Positions 7,271 through 16,218 of a stretch of DNA of 52,395 nt are shown one piece after another (position 1 is the stretch's first letter; every line of letters starts with the position of its first letter). Both the position numbers and the translations under genes were made by a program. Origin of the DNA: Kiritimatiellia bacterium (GTDB lineage Bacteria; Verrucomicrobiota; Kiritimatiellia; UBA8416; JADHWI01). The stretch covers positions 1-52,395 of the forward strand of contig JADHWI010000013.1 in assembly GCA_016783565.1 (NCBI GenBank). Reading direction: 5' to 3'. The notes under the pieces are model-generated. The model did not search any database. It was not told where the DNA came from and was given only the letters and a program-made list of their open reading frames with translations.

Positions 7271-8812
7271 TCATGTCAGTAATTTTTCCTGATCGGGCGT
7301 GTGATGGGACCGCAATTTCTCTTTGCGCCACTCAAAGTGGCTTAGCACAAAAGAGAGCAATCGACCGCCCAACAAAACTCCACCGCCAAAAATTAAAAGG
7401 GCCACAACCGGGTAGCCTTCGTATGCCCCCTGAAACTCCTGGTAAAGCGCACTTCCCAGCACGACAAGCAGCATCAGGGGAGTGACCACGCGCACAAGAA
7501 CATCCCACAATGGCAGCAACCTGATCGTCCCGCATGTGTTCACATGTTTGCGCATGACCTGTGCCTTCAACAGCCACCCTACCAATACGCATTCCAACAC
7601 GCCCCCCAGCACCAACGCGTAGTTGTTGATAAAATGATCAACGATATCAAGAATGTATAATCCTGCGCGCGTCGTGAAGATAATGCTGCCGAAAACGCCG
7701 ATACCACAAATGAGGGTGACGGCCTTCTGTCGCGATATATTAAACTTATCCACAATGGAACAGGCAAACGCCTCGGTCAGAGAAATAGCGGATGAAATTC
7801 CCGCGACAATCAACACGAGGAAAAAGAGTGCACCAAACATACGATTTCCGGCGGGGAGTTGATTGATTGCCTCCGGATAAACAACAAACGCTAACCCCGG
7901 GCCACCAGCTATAGCTTCACTGAACGGAACACCCTTCGCCTGCGCCATGAACCCGATCGTGCCAAAAACTGCAAATCCCGTAACAAACGAATACAAGCAG
8001 TTCAACACACACGTCAGCAAGGCATTGCCCACGATATCCGTCTTGCGCGGCAGATAGCTTGCGTATGTAATCATGATTCCAAACCCGAGCGAAAGAGTGA
8101 AAAATATTTGTCCGAATGCCGCGACCCAAACCTTCCGCCCCGCGTCAGTGTAAAGGCTGATTTTTTTCCAGTCGCAACTCAAGTAATTTTCTCTGATGGC
8201 CGGCCATGCGCCTTCCAGTCGCAACGACCAAGCCACAAGGATCAAGGTCAGAACAACCAGCAGGGGCATAAACACCATGCTGGCCTTTTCAATTCCGTGA
8301 CTGACTTCACGGTAGCAAATAAACCAATTGATCCCCCATGTGAGAACGGTGGCAATCAGAATGGGCCACCGGATGCCACCCAACTCAAGTGGCGATCCGC
8401 TGCCTTGCAGAAAACTTTGCATAAAGAAAGCACCCGTATCCGTCCCCCACCCCAGGGTCAATGACAACACGAAGTAGTTCATGCACCAGCCGATCACGAC
8501 CGCATAGAATAGGTTAATCCCGAAAAATGCGATCGTGGGCATCCACCACCCCAAAGGCTCCCAGAGGCGATTAACGCGAGCAAATGCTAAAGGCGGCGAG
8601 GATGCCTCCCTGTGCCCGAGAGCATATTCTAGAATCATCAAAGGAATTCCCGCGAGTAATAGTGCAACGGCATACGGAACCAGAAATGCGCCTCCGCCAT
8701 TTTCGTAGGCCATGTAACCAAATCGCCAGATATTGCCAAGCCCAACCGCAGAACCGATCGCTGCCAGAAGAAAGCCTATCTTACTGCCCCACAAACCGCG
8801 CTTCTCAGCCAT
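7271..8812 (-). CDS. sodium-dependent transporter, NSS/SLC6 (LeuT-type) family
   Basis: Sodium-coupled uptake of an amino acid or related small molecule across the inner membrane; the substrate cannot be read from sequence. The first helix carries the sodium-site motif SAVGLGNIWRFGYMAYENGG, diagnostic for the family. About 11-12 hydrophobic helices follow over 513 aa, including WGINWFICYREVSHGIEK. ATG 8812 is chosen because GGGAG precedes it; an in-frame GTG at 8827 adds five residues. It ends just upstream of the rib promoter. Confidence 0.93.
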   Translation of the reverse strand: MAEKRGLWGSKIGFLLAAIGSAVGLGNIWRFGYMAYENGGGAFLVPYAVALLLAGIPLMILEYALGHREASSPPLAFARVNRLWEPLGWWMPTIAFFGINLFYAVVIGWCMNYFVLSLTLGWGTDTGAFFMQSFLQGSGSPLELGGIRWPILIATVLTWGINWFICYREVSHGIEKASMVFMPLLVVLTLILVAWSLRLEGAWPAIRENYLSCDWKKISLYTDAGRKVWVAAFGQIFFTLSLGFGIMITYASYLPRKTDIVGNALLTCVLNCLYSFVTGFAVFGTIGFMAQAKGVPFSEAIAGGPGLAFVVYPEAINQLPAGNRMFGALFFLVLIVAGISSAISLTEAFACSIVDKFNISRQKAVTLICGIGVFGSIIFTTRAGLYILDIVDHFINNYALVLGGVLECVLVGWLLKAQVMRKHVNTCGTIRLLPLWDVLVRVVTPLMLLVVLGSALYQEFQGAYEGYPVVALLIFGGGVLLGGRLLSFVLSHFEWRKEKLRSHHTPDQEKLLT

Positions 8813-8978
8813 TGCATGATCTCCCACTTCGTCTTACTGAAAACTGCTGCAATTTAGCAATGCCATGTTGCCACACTTGAGGCAAGCGCAATCGATTTTT
8901 GATGCCTCCTCAATCTTGCAATAATACCCGAAACTTGATTGACTCACATTTCAAACAAACACGACTCGAGGTGCTTTT

Positions 8979-10013
8979 GTGAGTTATTCAGCTGGTCATA
9001 TTTATATTGCCGGACTTTTGTTATTTTTCTGCTCTGAGCAAATCATCTCAGCCCCGGAACACGGGACACCGACAGCAACCGGCGCAGCCCCACGCATTGC
9101 CTGCGACGCCCCGGTCTATACATTTGGAGAACGAGATGAATCAGAAACCATCGTACACACATTTGTCATTCGCAACACGGGCACCACGCCCCTGGAAATC
9201 TTAAAGGTCAAGGCAGCATGCGGGTGCACTGCAACCAGCATGAATCGCCGCTTGTTGCCACCGGGAGAATCGGAGAATCTGAAAGCGACCCTTAAACTCA
9301 AAGGGCGCAGAGGCATTCAAAAGAAAAGCATCCGTGTACATAGCAATGACCCGTCCCGTCCCGTTCTCACTCTCTGGCTGGAAGGAACCGCTCGCGTTGA
9401 GCTCGCTATTGAGACCTCATTTATTAATTTCGGACAGCTGTCATCAGAAAATTTCACGAGCGAACGCTTTACGCATCTGCTCAGTCGCGATCCGACGATC
9501 GAAATTATGGATATTCAGGGCACATCTAAACACTTTGAAGTAACGGCACAGCCAGACAAGAAAGGGCTGATGCGAAATGTTCGCATTCGATTGAGTCCGC
9601 CATTCGCAAAAGGCTTCATGCGCAGTGATTTCACAATTCATACAACACACACGAACCAAGTGCCATTGAAGCTTTCCGTATCTGCAATGATGCCGGCTGG
9701 CATTACAGTGATACCCCGTCACATATTGCTGAGAGGTCAGCATCCCGCGGGCGTCCGTCGCCTGATCATTGTGCGTGCAGGATCAATCGCCAAGTTTAAC
9801 GTTTTGGATGTCGAACTGCCGGACAAACGCATCACGTGGAAGCTTAGCACACTGCGTCCGGGCACCTATCGCATTGCGCTTGAGAATATCCCCGTCGATA
9901 AGGCTTTGAACAGGAAGGTTGTCACCATCCTCACGGATGCAAAGGGGTACGAGCGTCTTGATATACCCATTGAGGTGGTGCCGAACATTGCGACAGCTCC
10001 ATGGGGACAATAA
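8979..10013 (+). CDS. secreted DUF1573-domain protein
   Basis: A 344-aa protein with a signal peptide (about residues 1-25, hydrophobic YIAGLLLFFCSEQIISA). An N-terminal DUF1573 immunoglobulin-like domain follows, with TFVIRNTGTTPLEI, the family's CGCT motif and the strand-end phrase SNDPSRP. The second half looks like further beta-sandwich material without a named match. Function is unknown; such proteins are periplasmic or surface beta-sandwich modules, common in Bacteroidota and PVC bacteria. Start GTG 8979 has GAGGTG six bases upstream. It is divergent from the NSS transporter and convergent with uvrB. Confidence 0.85.
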   Translation: MSYSAGHIYIAGLLLFFCSEQIISAPEHGTPTATGAAPRIACDAPVYTFGERDESETIVHTFVIRNTGTTPLEILKVKAACGCTATSMNRRLLPPGESENLKATLKLKGRRGIQKKSIRVHSNDPSRPVLTLWLEGTARVELAIETSFINFGQLSSENFTSERFTHLLSRDPTIEIMDIQGTSKHFEVTAQPDKKGLMRNVRIRLSPPFAKGFMRSDFTIHTTHTNQVPLKLSVSAMMPAGITVIPRHILLRGQHPAGVRRLIIVRAGSIAKFNVLDVELPDKRITWKLSTLRPGTYRIALENIPVDKALNRKVVTILTDAKGYERLDIPIEVVPNIATAPWGQ

Positions 10014-10033
10014 AGATCCGGCAATCCGTTCCC

Positions 10034-12073
10034 CTACCCTTTTTTGCGACGGGATGCTTTCTTTGCTGACGTTGCCAGTCCCGCAGCTTCTTCCAGTTCC
10101 CGGATTTCGTCACGCAACGTGGCCGCGCGTTCAAACTCAAGCGCCTTGGCTGCTTCAAGCATATCGGACCGCAGGTTCTCTAACTCCGTATGCACATCGT
10201 AATCGACACCTGATTCCTTCACCACTGAATGCTCAATTGCCGTGGCATCATACTGCACAACCAGACTTTGCTCCATGTTTCGAATCACGCTTTTCGGGGT
10301 AATGCCGTGCTTCTTGTTGTATGCATGCTGAATGCGTCGCCTCTCCTCCGTCACATCCATCAAGCCTCGCATGGCATCGGTTATCTTGTCGGCATAGAGG
10401 ATCACCCGACCGTTCACATGCCGTGCCGTGCGACCTGCAGTTTGAATCAATGCGGTCTCAGAACGTAGAAACCCCTGCTTATCCGCATCAAGAATGGCGA
10501 CCAGGGCGACCTCAGGCAGGTCCAAGCCTTCGCGCAGCAAATTGATTCCAACAAGGCAATCGAACTCCGCCTGTCGTAAACGCCGCAAAATCTCCACACG
10601 CTCAATCGTATCAATCTCCGAGTGCAGATACTCTACGCGTAAATCAGCTTCGCGCAGATATGCAGCCAAATCCTCTGCGGTACGCTTTGTGAGTGTTGTC
10701 ACCAACACGCGTTCATTCTTCGCCCCTAATGCGCGCACTTCATGCATGAGGTCATCAATTTGATTGCCGAGTGGTCGTACCTCGACAGGGGGATCAACCA
10801 GACCGGTGGGACGAATCAACTGTCGCACAGGTTCAGGCGACACTTGACGTTCATAGGCGCCTGGCGTTGCGGTTGTGAAAATCACATTGCCCACGCGTTG
10901 CCGGAATTCATCAAAATTCAGGGGCCGGTTGTCCCGCGCTGAAGGCAAGCGAAAACCATGTTCCACCAATGTTCCTTTGCGCGCCTGGTCTCCGTTATAC
11001 ATACCGCGTAGCTGAGGAATCGTCACGTGCGACTCGTCAATGATTGTCAAGAAATCATCGGGAAAGTAGTCGATCAGGCAAGCCGGGGCTTCGCCTTCCT
11101 CTCGTCCGCTCAAGTGCCGGGAATAATTCTCTATCCCTGCGCAATAGCCAATCTCCTTCAGCATTTCAATATCGTATCGCGTTCGCATACTCAACCGTTG
11201 CGCTTCCAATAACTTGCCATGCTGTTCGAACCATTGAACACGCTCGTTCAACTCTTTGAGAATGGAACCCACTGAAGCAGTAACTTTTTCATGAGGCATT
11301 ACAAAATGTTTCGCCGGAGAAATCATAATTCTGTCGAGTTCGCAAATCACCTCCCCCGTCAAGGCATCGATCTGGCGAATGGCTTCCACCATATCGCCAA
11401 AGAAATCAATCCGAACTCCACGAGTCGCATAAGATGGAAATACATCCACCGTGTCACCGCGCACGCGAAACGTTCCGGGCATGGGTTCATAATCATTCCG
11501 TTCGTACTGAATCGCAACCAGTCGATAAAGCAAATCGTCGCGGTCCAACTCATCACCCACTGCGAGTTGCACCAGCATACCCACATAGTCTTCAGGAGAA
11601 CCCAACCCATAAATACAGGATACCGTTGCGACGATAATTACGTCATCGCGCGATAGCAATGAGTTGGTGGCCGAAAGACGCAATCGTTCAATTTCCTTGT
11701 TGATCGACGAGTCTTTCTCAATGTAGGTATCTGTCTGTGGAATATATGCTTCAGGTTGGTAGTAGTCATAATAACTGACAAAATACTCTACCGCATTGTC
11801 AGGAAAGAACTGCTTCAACTCCCCATACAGTTGCGCTGCTAACGTTTTATTGTGAGACACAACCAGTGCCGGCTTGCCCAGCTGAGCGATTACATTCGCT
11901 ACCGTAAATGTCTTCCCTGACCCTGTCACACCCTCCAGGATCTGAAATCGCTCGCTACGGCGGATACCCGCCGTTAATGCGGCAATCGCTTCAGGCTGGT
12001 CCCCGGTCGGGCTAAAGTCCGATTTCAGTCGGAAGCAATTTTCAGAATCAACAGACGCGTTCAAACCGATCAA
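10034..12073 (-). CDS. uvrB: excinuclease ABC subunit B
   Basis: DNA-damage verification helicase of nucleotide excision repair; works with UvrA and UvrC. About 679 aa with Walker A GVTGSGKTFT, the beta-hairpin region YYDYYQPEAYIP, helicase motif DESHVT, the motif V/VI region GINLLREGLDLPE and QTAGRTARH, and a C-terminal UVR motif (ALEFERAATLRDEIRELE) that contacts UvrC. The N-terminus FSPTGDQPEAI is typical. Start: TTG 12073 is the first in-frame initiator, with AAGGAA close by; a second TTG four codons on has better spacing, so the start is uncertain by a few residues. Confidence 0.97.
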   Translation of the reverse strand: MIGLNASVDSENCFRLKSDFSPTGDQPEAIAALTAGIRRSERFQILEGVTGSGKTFTVANVIAQLGKPALVVSHNKTLAAQLYGELKQFFPDNAVEYFVSYYDYYQPEAYIPQTDTYIEKDSSINKEIERLRLSATNSLLSRDDVIIVATVSCIYGLGSPEDYVGMLVQLAVGDELDRDDLLYRLVAIQYERNDYEPMPGTFRVRGDTVDVFPSYATRGVRIDFFGDMVEAIRQIDALTGEVICELDRIMISPAKHFVMPHEKVTASVGSILKELNERVQWFEQHGKLLEAQRLSMRTRYDIEMLKEIGYCAGIENYSRHLSGREEGEAPACLIDYFPDDFLTIIDESHVTIPQLRGMYNGDQARKGTLVEHGFRLPSARDNRPLNFDEFRQRVGNVIFTTATPGAYERQVSPEPVRQLIRPTGLVDPPVEVRPLGNQIDDLMHEVRALGAKNERVLVTTLTKRTAEDLAAYLREADLRVEYLHSEIDTIERVEILRRLRQAEFDCLVGINLLREGLDLPEVALVAILDADKQGFLRSETALIQTAGRTARHVNGRVILYADKITDAMRGLMDVTEERRRIQHAYNKKHGITPKSVIRNMEQSLVVQYDATAIEHSVVKESGVDYDVHTELENLRSDMLEAAKALEFERAATLRDEIRELEEAAGLATSAKKASRRKKG

Positions 12074-12177
12074 TTTCCTTCACCTTAACATCAGGAGTGA
12101 TGCGCTTGGATACAGCCTCTGAACCATTTTGCACTGCATGCTCGCAGTCGTTAAACCGCCGAGCGTAGAGAGGAAAA

Positions 12178-13467
12178 TCAAAGCGATCGATGCGTAAAAG
12201 TCTTTTCACCATCCGCATAAGGAGCCACGATATGCCCCTTGCCGATCAGCCGCCACTTGTAAATCAATAGACCTTCCAGACCGACCGGTCCGCGCGCATG
12301 AATCTTGTTGGTGCTAATTCCCACTTCGGCTCCGAGCCCATACCGGAATCCATCACTGAAGCGTGTACTGCAATTCCAAAGGACATCTCCTGAATCGACG
12401 AGGTCCATGAACACCTTCGCAGCGTCGGCATCACCCGTGACAATCGCGTCGGTGTGACCCGAACCGTATGTATTGATGTGTTGAATCGCTTCACCCATAT
12501 CAGCGACCACTCGAATAGACAGAATATAATCCAGATATTCCGTGCGCCAATCTGCATCAGTAGCTGCCGCCACTTGCGTGAGCGCCACCGTACGTGGACA
12601 TCCGCGCAATTCAACGCCTTTCTCCTGCAACGTGTTCGTCAAAGCCGGAAGCAACTGCTCTGCCACACCTTCGTGTACCAACACGGTTTCTGCGGCATTG
12701 CAAACAGCTACATACTGGCACTTGGAATCCACCACAATATCCTGTGCCATCGCCAAGTCCGCACTTTGATCCACATAAACATGACAAATGCCATCAGCGT
12801 GCCCCAACACCGGTATATTTGAATGCTCCATGATGTGCCGCACAAACTCATTTGAACCTCGCGGAATAATCAGGTCGATATGCTCATCCAGTTCAAGCAT
12901 GTCATTTACCTCGCTCCGCGTTTCCAGTAATTGAATCCAGCCATCCGGTATTCCTGTCTCAACCGTAGCCTTCGAAATAATTTCCGCCAACGCCCGGTTC
13001 GTATGCATCGCTTCACTGCCGCCCTTAAGCAAAAGCGCATTACCGCTCTTTAAGCAAAGCGTGGAGATCTGGACCAACGCATCCGGCCTTGACTCGAAAA
13101 TCACGCCAATCACGCCAATAGGACATGTTACTTTGTAAAGCTCAAGACCATCGTCCAGCTCGGTGGCAGACAATTGAGTTCCGACGGGATTCTTCAAGGT
13201 AATCAGGCTTTGGATACCTGTTACAACATCAGCAATCTTCTTCTCGTCGAATTTCAGTCTTTTCAGAAGCGGTGCTGCCAGGCAATCATTTTCTGCGGCA
13301 TCCAAATCCTTGCGATTAGCCGCTAATATCGCATCTTTGTTGCTCAACAGTGCATCTGCCACGGCTTGGAGGGCCGTGTTTTTAAGTTCTCCGGATGCTG
13401 CCGCCAATTTGATTGAGGCGCCTTTTGCATCTTGAGCTGCTGTATGTGTATCCATGACTCCATCCAT
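12178..13467 (-). CDS. proA: gamma-glutamyl phosphate reductase
   Basis: NADPH-dependent second step of proline synthesis, giving glutamate 5-semialdehyde. About 429 aa of aldehyde dehydrogenase fold, with the family's IGVIFESRPDALVQI, RGSNEFVRHI, and the catalytic cysteine in QYVAVCNAAETVLVH. The ending KWRLIGKGHIV is typical. ATG 13467 or ATG 13455 both fit the family N-terminus; the upstream extension to 13515 has no support. No proB is adjacent. Confidence 0.96.
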   Translation of the reverse strand: MDGVMDTHTAAQDAKGASIKLAAASGELKNTALQAVADALLSNKDAILAANRKDLDAAENDCLAAPLLKRLKFDEKKIADVVTGIQSLITLKNPVGTQLSATELDDGLELYKVTCPIGVIGVIFESRPDALVQISTLCLKSGNALLLKGGSEAMHTNRALAEIISKATVETGIPDGWIQLLETRSEVNDMLELDEHIDLIIPRGSNEFVRHIMEHSNIPVLGHADGICHVYVDQSADLAMAQDIVVDSKCQYVAVCNAAETVLVHEGVAEQLLPALTNTLQEKGVELRGCPRTVALTQVAAATDADWRTEYLDYILSIRVVADMGEAIQHINTYGSGHTDAIVTGDADAAKVFMDLVDSGDVLWNCSTRFSDGFRYGLGAEVGISTNKIHARGPVGLEGLLIYKWRLIGKGHIVAPYADGEKTFTHRSL

Positions 13468-14090
13468 TCTTCTGATTTCACACCCAAACACGACTGATAC
13501 CGTAACAAAGAACATATCCTCATGACAAGGTTACCATCAATGGAGCTTTCAGTGTTTCGACCCTCTGCGACCGGCAATACGTCGAATGACGTCATGCTGA
13601 GGTATGTGGGTGAGTGGGTTATGGGAGTATACGGGGGTGAGAGTATGTAGGTGAAAAAGTTGAGCTGTAACCCGTTGAAATGGGCGGGGGCAATATCCCT
13701 GAATCCGGACTCCCGCACCCAAACGCTTCTCCGGGATAAACAAAATCTCGCACCACTGTCATGTTCCACCATCATTGATCATTCTTACAGCGCTTACGTT
13801 GAGCTCCAATGCGGCACATTCCCTATGCCCTTTTCGGCAGATTTGAAATATCGATGAGATCAATAATGCATAAAACATACATATTCTCGGGTCTCACAGC
13901 CCACCGACAGCAGAATTGTCATACCAAAAGGCATAATTTTACTATATTGCCCTAGCATGAGTTGATAGAATTATTTCAACAATAAATAACGCAGCAGTTA
14001 ACGCTTTAATGCAAATAATCGAATAGTTTGCAAGGACTACAAGGGCTACACTGGCGGTAGAAACCGAACAATGACAACGGAGGAAATAAC
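13468..14090. other. intergenic region between divergent proA and the corrinoid protein
   Basis: About 620 bp with no convincing gene on either strand. The proA-proximal part holds the G-rich direct repeats at 13602-13654. The distal part (about 13850-14060) is AT-rich and must contain the promoter for the corrinoid protein, but I could not pick a clear -35/-10 pair. I looked for a cobalamin riboswitch and saw no convincing B12 box. Confidence 0.5.
13602..13654. repeat. short G-rich imperfect direct repeats
   Basis: Three imperfect copies of a GTATGTGGGTGAG-like unit occur at 13602, 13627 (GTATACGGGGGTGAG) and 13643 (GTATGTAGGTGA), with a related GTGGGTTATGGGA between the first two. The strand asymmetry (G on plus, C on minus) and the lack of coding signal suggest a small degenerate tandem repeat. 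Confidence 0.5.
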
Positions 14091-14726
14091 GTGAGCACGC
14101 TGAATGACATTGCCGTGAATCTGAAAAAAGGAAAAGCAAACGATGTAAAGGCTTTGGTAGAACAAGCACTTTCTGAGGGCGTTGTGCCCGGCAGCATCCT
14201 GAATGACGGACTCCTCAGCGGCATGGGAGAGATTGGTGAGCGCTTCAAGAAGAATGAAGTCTATGTCCCTGAGGTACTGATTGCCGCGCGAGCCATGAAG
14301 GCTGGCATGGAAGTGCTACAACCTCACCTGGCATCCTCCGGCGTGGAACCCACGGGTACTGCGGTGATCGGAACAGTGAAGGGTGACTTGCACGACATCG
14401 GCAAAAATCTTGTTTGCATGATGCTTGAAGGTGCAGGGTTTAAAGTGATTGATATTGGCATCGATGTGCCTGCCGAAAAATTCGTCGAAGCAGTACAGGA
14501 AAGTGGTGCCACTGTCATCGGCGTTTCCGCATTGCTGACCACGACGATGACCAACATGCGGGCTGTTGTGGAAGCGGTCAAGGCCTCCGACGTAGCAGAC
14601 AAAGTTAAGATCATGATTGGTGGCGCGCCAGTGACACAGGCCTTCTGCGATGAAATCGGTGCGGATGGATATGCGCCGGATGCCGCATCGGCAGCCGATT
14701 TGGCCAAGTCATTAATTGATGGCTAA
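14091..14726 (+). CDS. cobalamin (corrinoid)-binding protein of a methyltransferase system
   Basis: A 211-aa MtaC/MtbC-like corrinoid protein that carries the methyl group between a substrate methyltransferase and a corrinoid:acceptor methyltransferase. Residues 1-85 form the helical cap (GMGEIGERFKKNEVYVPEVL). Residues 90-211 form the Rossmann-like B12 domain with the cobalt-ligand motif DLHDIGKN and GVSALLTTTM. Start GTG 14091 follows GGAGG. No partner methyltransferase or RamA-type activator lies within this window; the next gene is panE, 14 nt downstream, probably in the same transcript. Confidence 0.92.
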   Translation: MSTLNDIAVNLKKGKANDVKALVEQALSEGVVPGSILNDGLLSGMGEIGERFKKNEVYVPEVLIAARAMKAGMEVLQPHLASSGVEPTGTAVIGTVKGDLHDIGKNLVCMMLEGAGFKVIDIGIDVPAEKFVEAVQESGATVIGVSALLTTTMTNMRAVVEAVKASDVADKVKIMIGGAPVTQAFCDEIGADGYAPDAASAADLAKSLIDG

Positions 14727-14740
14727 ACAGGAGAATACCG

Positions 14741-15670
14741 ATGAGGATCATGGTCGTTGGGCCAGGAGCCATCGGGTCCCTCTTTGCTGCACACCTGCAT
14801 CAGGCAGGGCAGGACGTCGTACTGTTGGATCACAACGCTGACCGTGCGACTCGGATTGCGAGTCAGGGCATACACGTTACAACTGAGGACCGGACTGAAT
14901 GTTTTCATGTCCCGGTCCTTTGTTGTTCCAGTCCCGAGTTCATCACGTCAACGGTAGCTCCAGAGGTCGTTCTCATTTGTGTAAAAGCCTACGACACGCT
15001 ACAGGCTGCCCGCGAGGTAGCGGCGTGTTGCGACAGCCAGTCCATTGTTATCTCGCTGCAAAACGGCATTGGCAATGACGCGCAACTGATACAATGCTTT
15101 CCTCACGGCTCTATCCTATGTGGGAGCACCGGGATGGGAAGCACGCGACTTGAGAATGGGACCATTCGGTTAGCTGGACAAGGGCCCACGGCCATTGCAC
15201 CCAGAGATGGTCAATGGACACACCGAAAACGTGCCGCGGTGAACGCCCTGCAGAATGCTGGATTTGAGGTCGTGTGCCATGATGATGCGGTGAGTCTGGT
15301 TTGGAGCAAGGCTGTTCTCAACGCAGCGATCAATCCCGTTACCGTGCTTTATAACATTCAAAACGGTAGCATTCTGACACGGTCAGATGCACACAACACC
15401 ATGTGCACCATCGCTCGGGAATCGCAATGTGTAGCTGAGCAGGCAGGCATCACGCTGCACTATACGAATGCCATCACCATGGTAGAGTACGTTTGCGCGC
15501 AAACCGAAAAGAATATTTCATCCATGTTACAGGATTATCGCGCAGGTCGCCGAACAGAAATCCAGAACATCAATGGCGAAATCGTACGCACAGCCAATAA
15601 GCATGGAATATCTGCACCGATTAACACCAACCTGATTGAGCGCATGCTTGCCCTCGGCGTGTCTCAATAA
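14741..15670 (+). CDS. panE: 2-dehydropantoate 2-reductase (ketopantoate reductase family)
   Basis: NADPH-dependent reduction of ketopantoate to pantoate in coenzyme A synthesis. The 309-aa protein starts MRIMVVGPGAIGSLFA, a GxGxxG nucleotide fold. SLQNGIGND and the catalytic-lysine segment VWSKAVLNAAINP are visible. ATG 14741 follows AGGAG. The family includes paralogues acting on other 2-keto acids, so the substrate is likely rather than certain. It probably forms a transcript with the corrinoid protein, and its last 7 bases overlap the converging membrane-protein gene. Confidence 0.88.
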   Translation: MRIMVVGPGAIGSLFAAHLHQAGQDVVLLDHNADRATRIASQGIHVTTEDRTECFHVPVLCCSSPEFITSTVAPEVVLICVKAYDTLQAAREVAACCDSQSIVISLQNGIGNDAQLIQCFPHGSILCGSTGMGSTRLENGTIRLAGQGPTAIAPRDGQWTHRKRAAVNALQNAGFEVVCHDDAVSLVWSKAVLNAAINPVTVLYNIQNGSILTRSDAHNTMCTIARESQCVAEQAGITLHYTNAITMVEYVCAQTEKNISSMLQDYRAGRRTEIQNINGEIVRTANKHGISAPINTNLIERMLALGVSQ

Positions 15671-16218
15671 ACGAAGATCGCAAGTGCCAGCAAAACCAGG
15701 GCACTCACCGTACCCACGACCCCCCATAGGCGGCACTGCTTCGGAGTTCGTACCAACCGCGCACTCCATTTATTCAGCATGTATGGGCTCAGAACCAACG
15801 TCAGCCCCTTAATCGCAATAATATACGCAATAACGATCATAACCAGGCGCAAAGGCGATGAATGCCAGCGTGCCGCAGTTAGAATGGGGGTAGGAAGCAA
15901 CACGAAAAGTCCACCTAAAGCTCGCGCGGCCAACAACTCACTCATACTCATCAGGACCAGAATATAGGTCACCGGCGCCAGAAGAAACAACATGGACTTG
16001 AGTGATTCAAAGCGACCCAGCGGCATATGCCATAGCAACCAGGCTGCCCACGCGATGCCAATTGCCGTGATCACCCAGCCGGCAATACGATTACGCGAGA
16101 ATGCCATCCAGGCTCGTTGCGCCCATTCAGGCCTCACGATCAGGATAACAGAATCAAAGAGAATCATGATCGCGAGTAGAAGTGTTATTGCTGAAAGACT
16201 CATCATCGATATATCCAT
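15664..16218 (-). CDS. multi-pass membrane protein of unknown function
   Basis: A 184-aa hydrophobic protein with about five or six predicted membrane helices (first at SAITLLLAIMILFDSVILIV, last at the C-terminus). I recognise no family. The start overlaps the end of miaB in another frame. ATG 16218, 16206 and 16203 are all possible, and none has a clear Shine-Dalgarno sequence, which suggests translational coupling to miaB. It is the last gene of the seven-gene operon. Confidence 0.7.
   Translation of the reverse strand: MDISMMSLSAITLLLAIMILFDSVILIVRPEWAQRAWMAFSRNRIAGWVITAIGIAWAAWLLWHMPLGRFESLKSMLFLLAPVTYILVLMSMSELLAARALGGLFVLLPTPILTAARWHSSPLRLVMIVIAYIIAIKGLTLVLSPYMLNKWSARLVRTPKQCRLWGVVGTVSALVLLALAIFVY

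Noticed and set aside
13549-13775. Minus-strand frames across the proA upstream region
   Set aside because: They translate the G-rich repeats, overlap each other and lack start signals or family matches.
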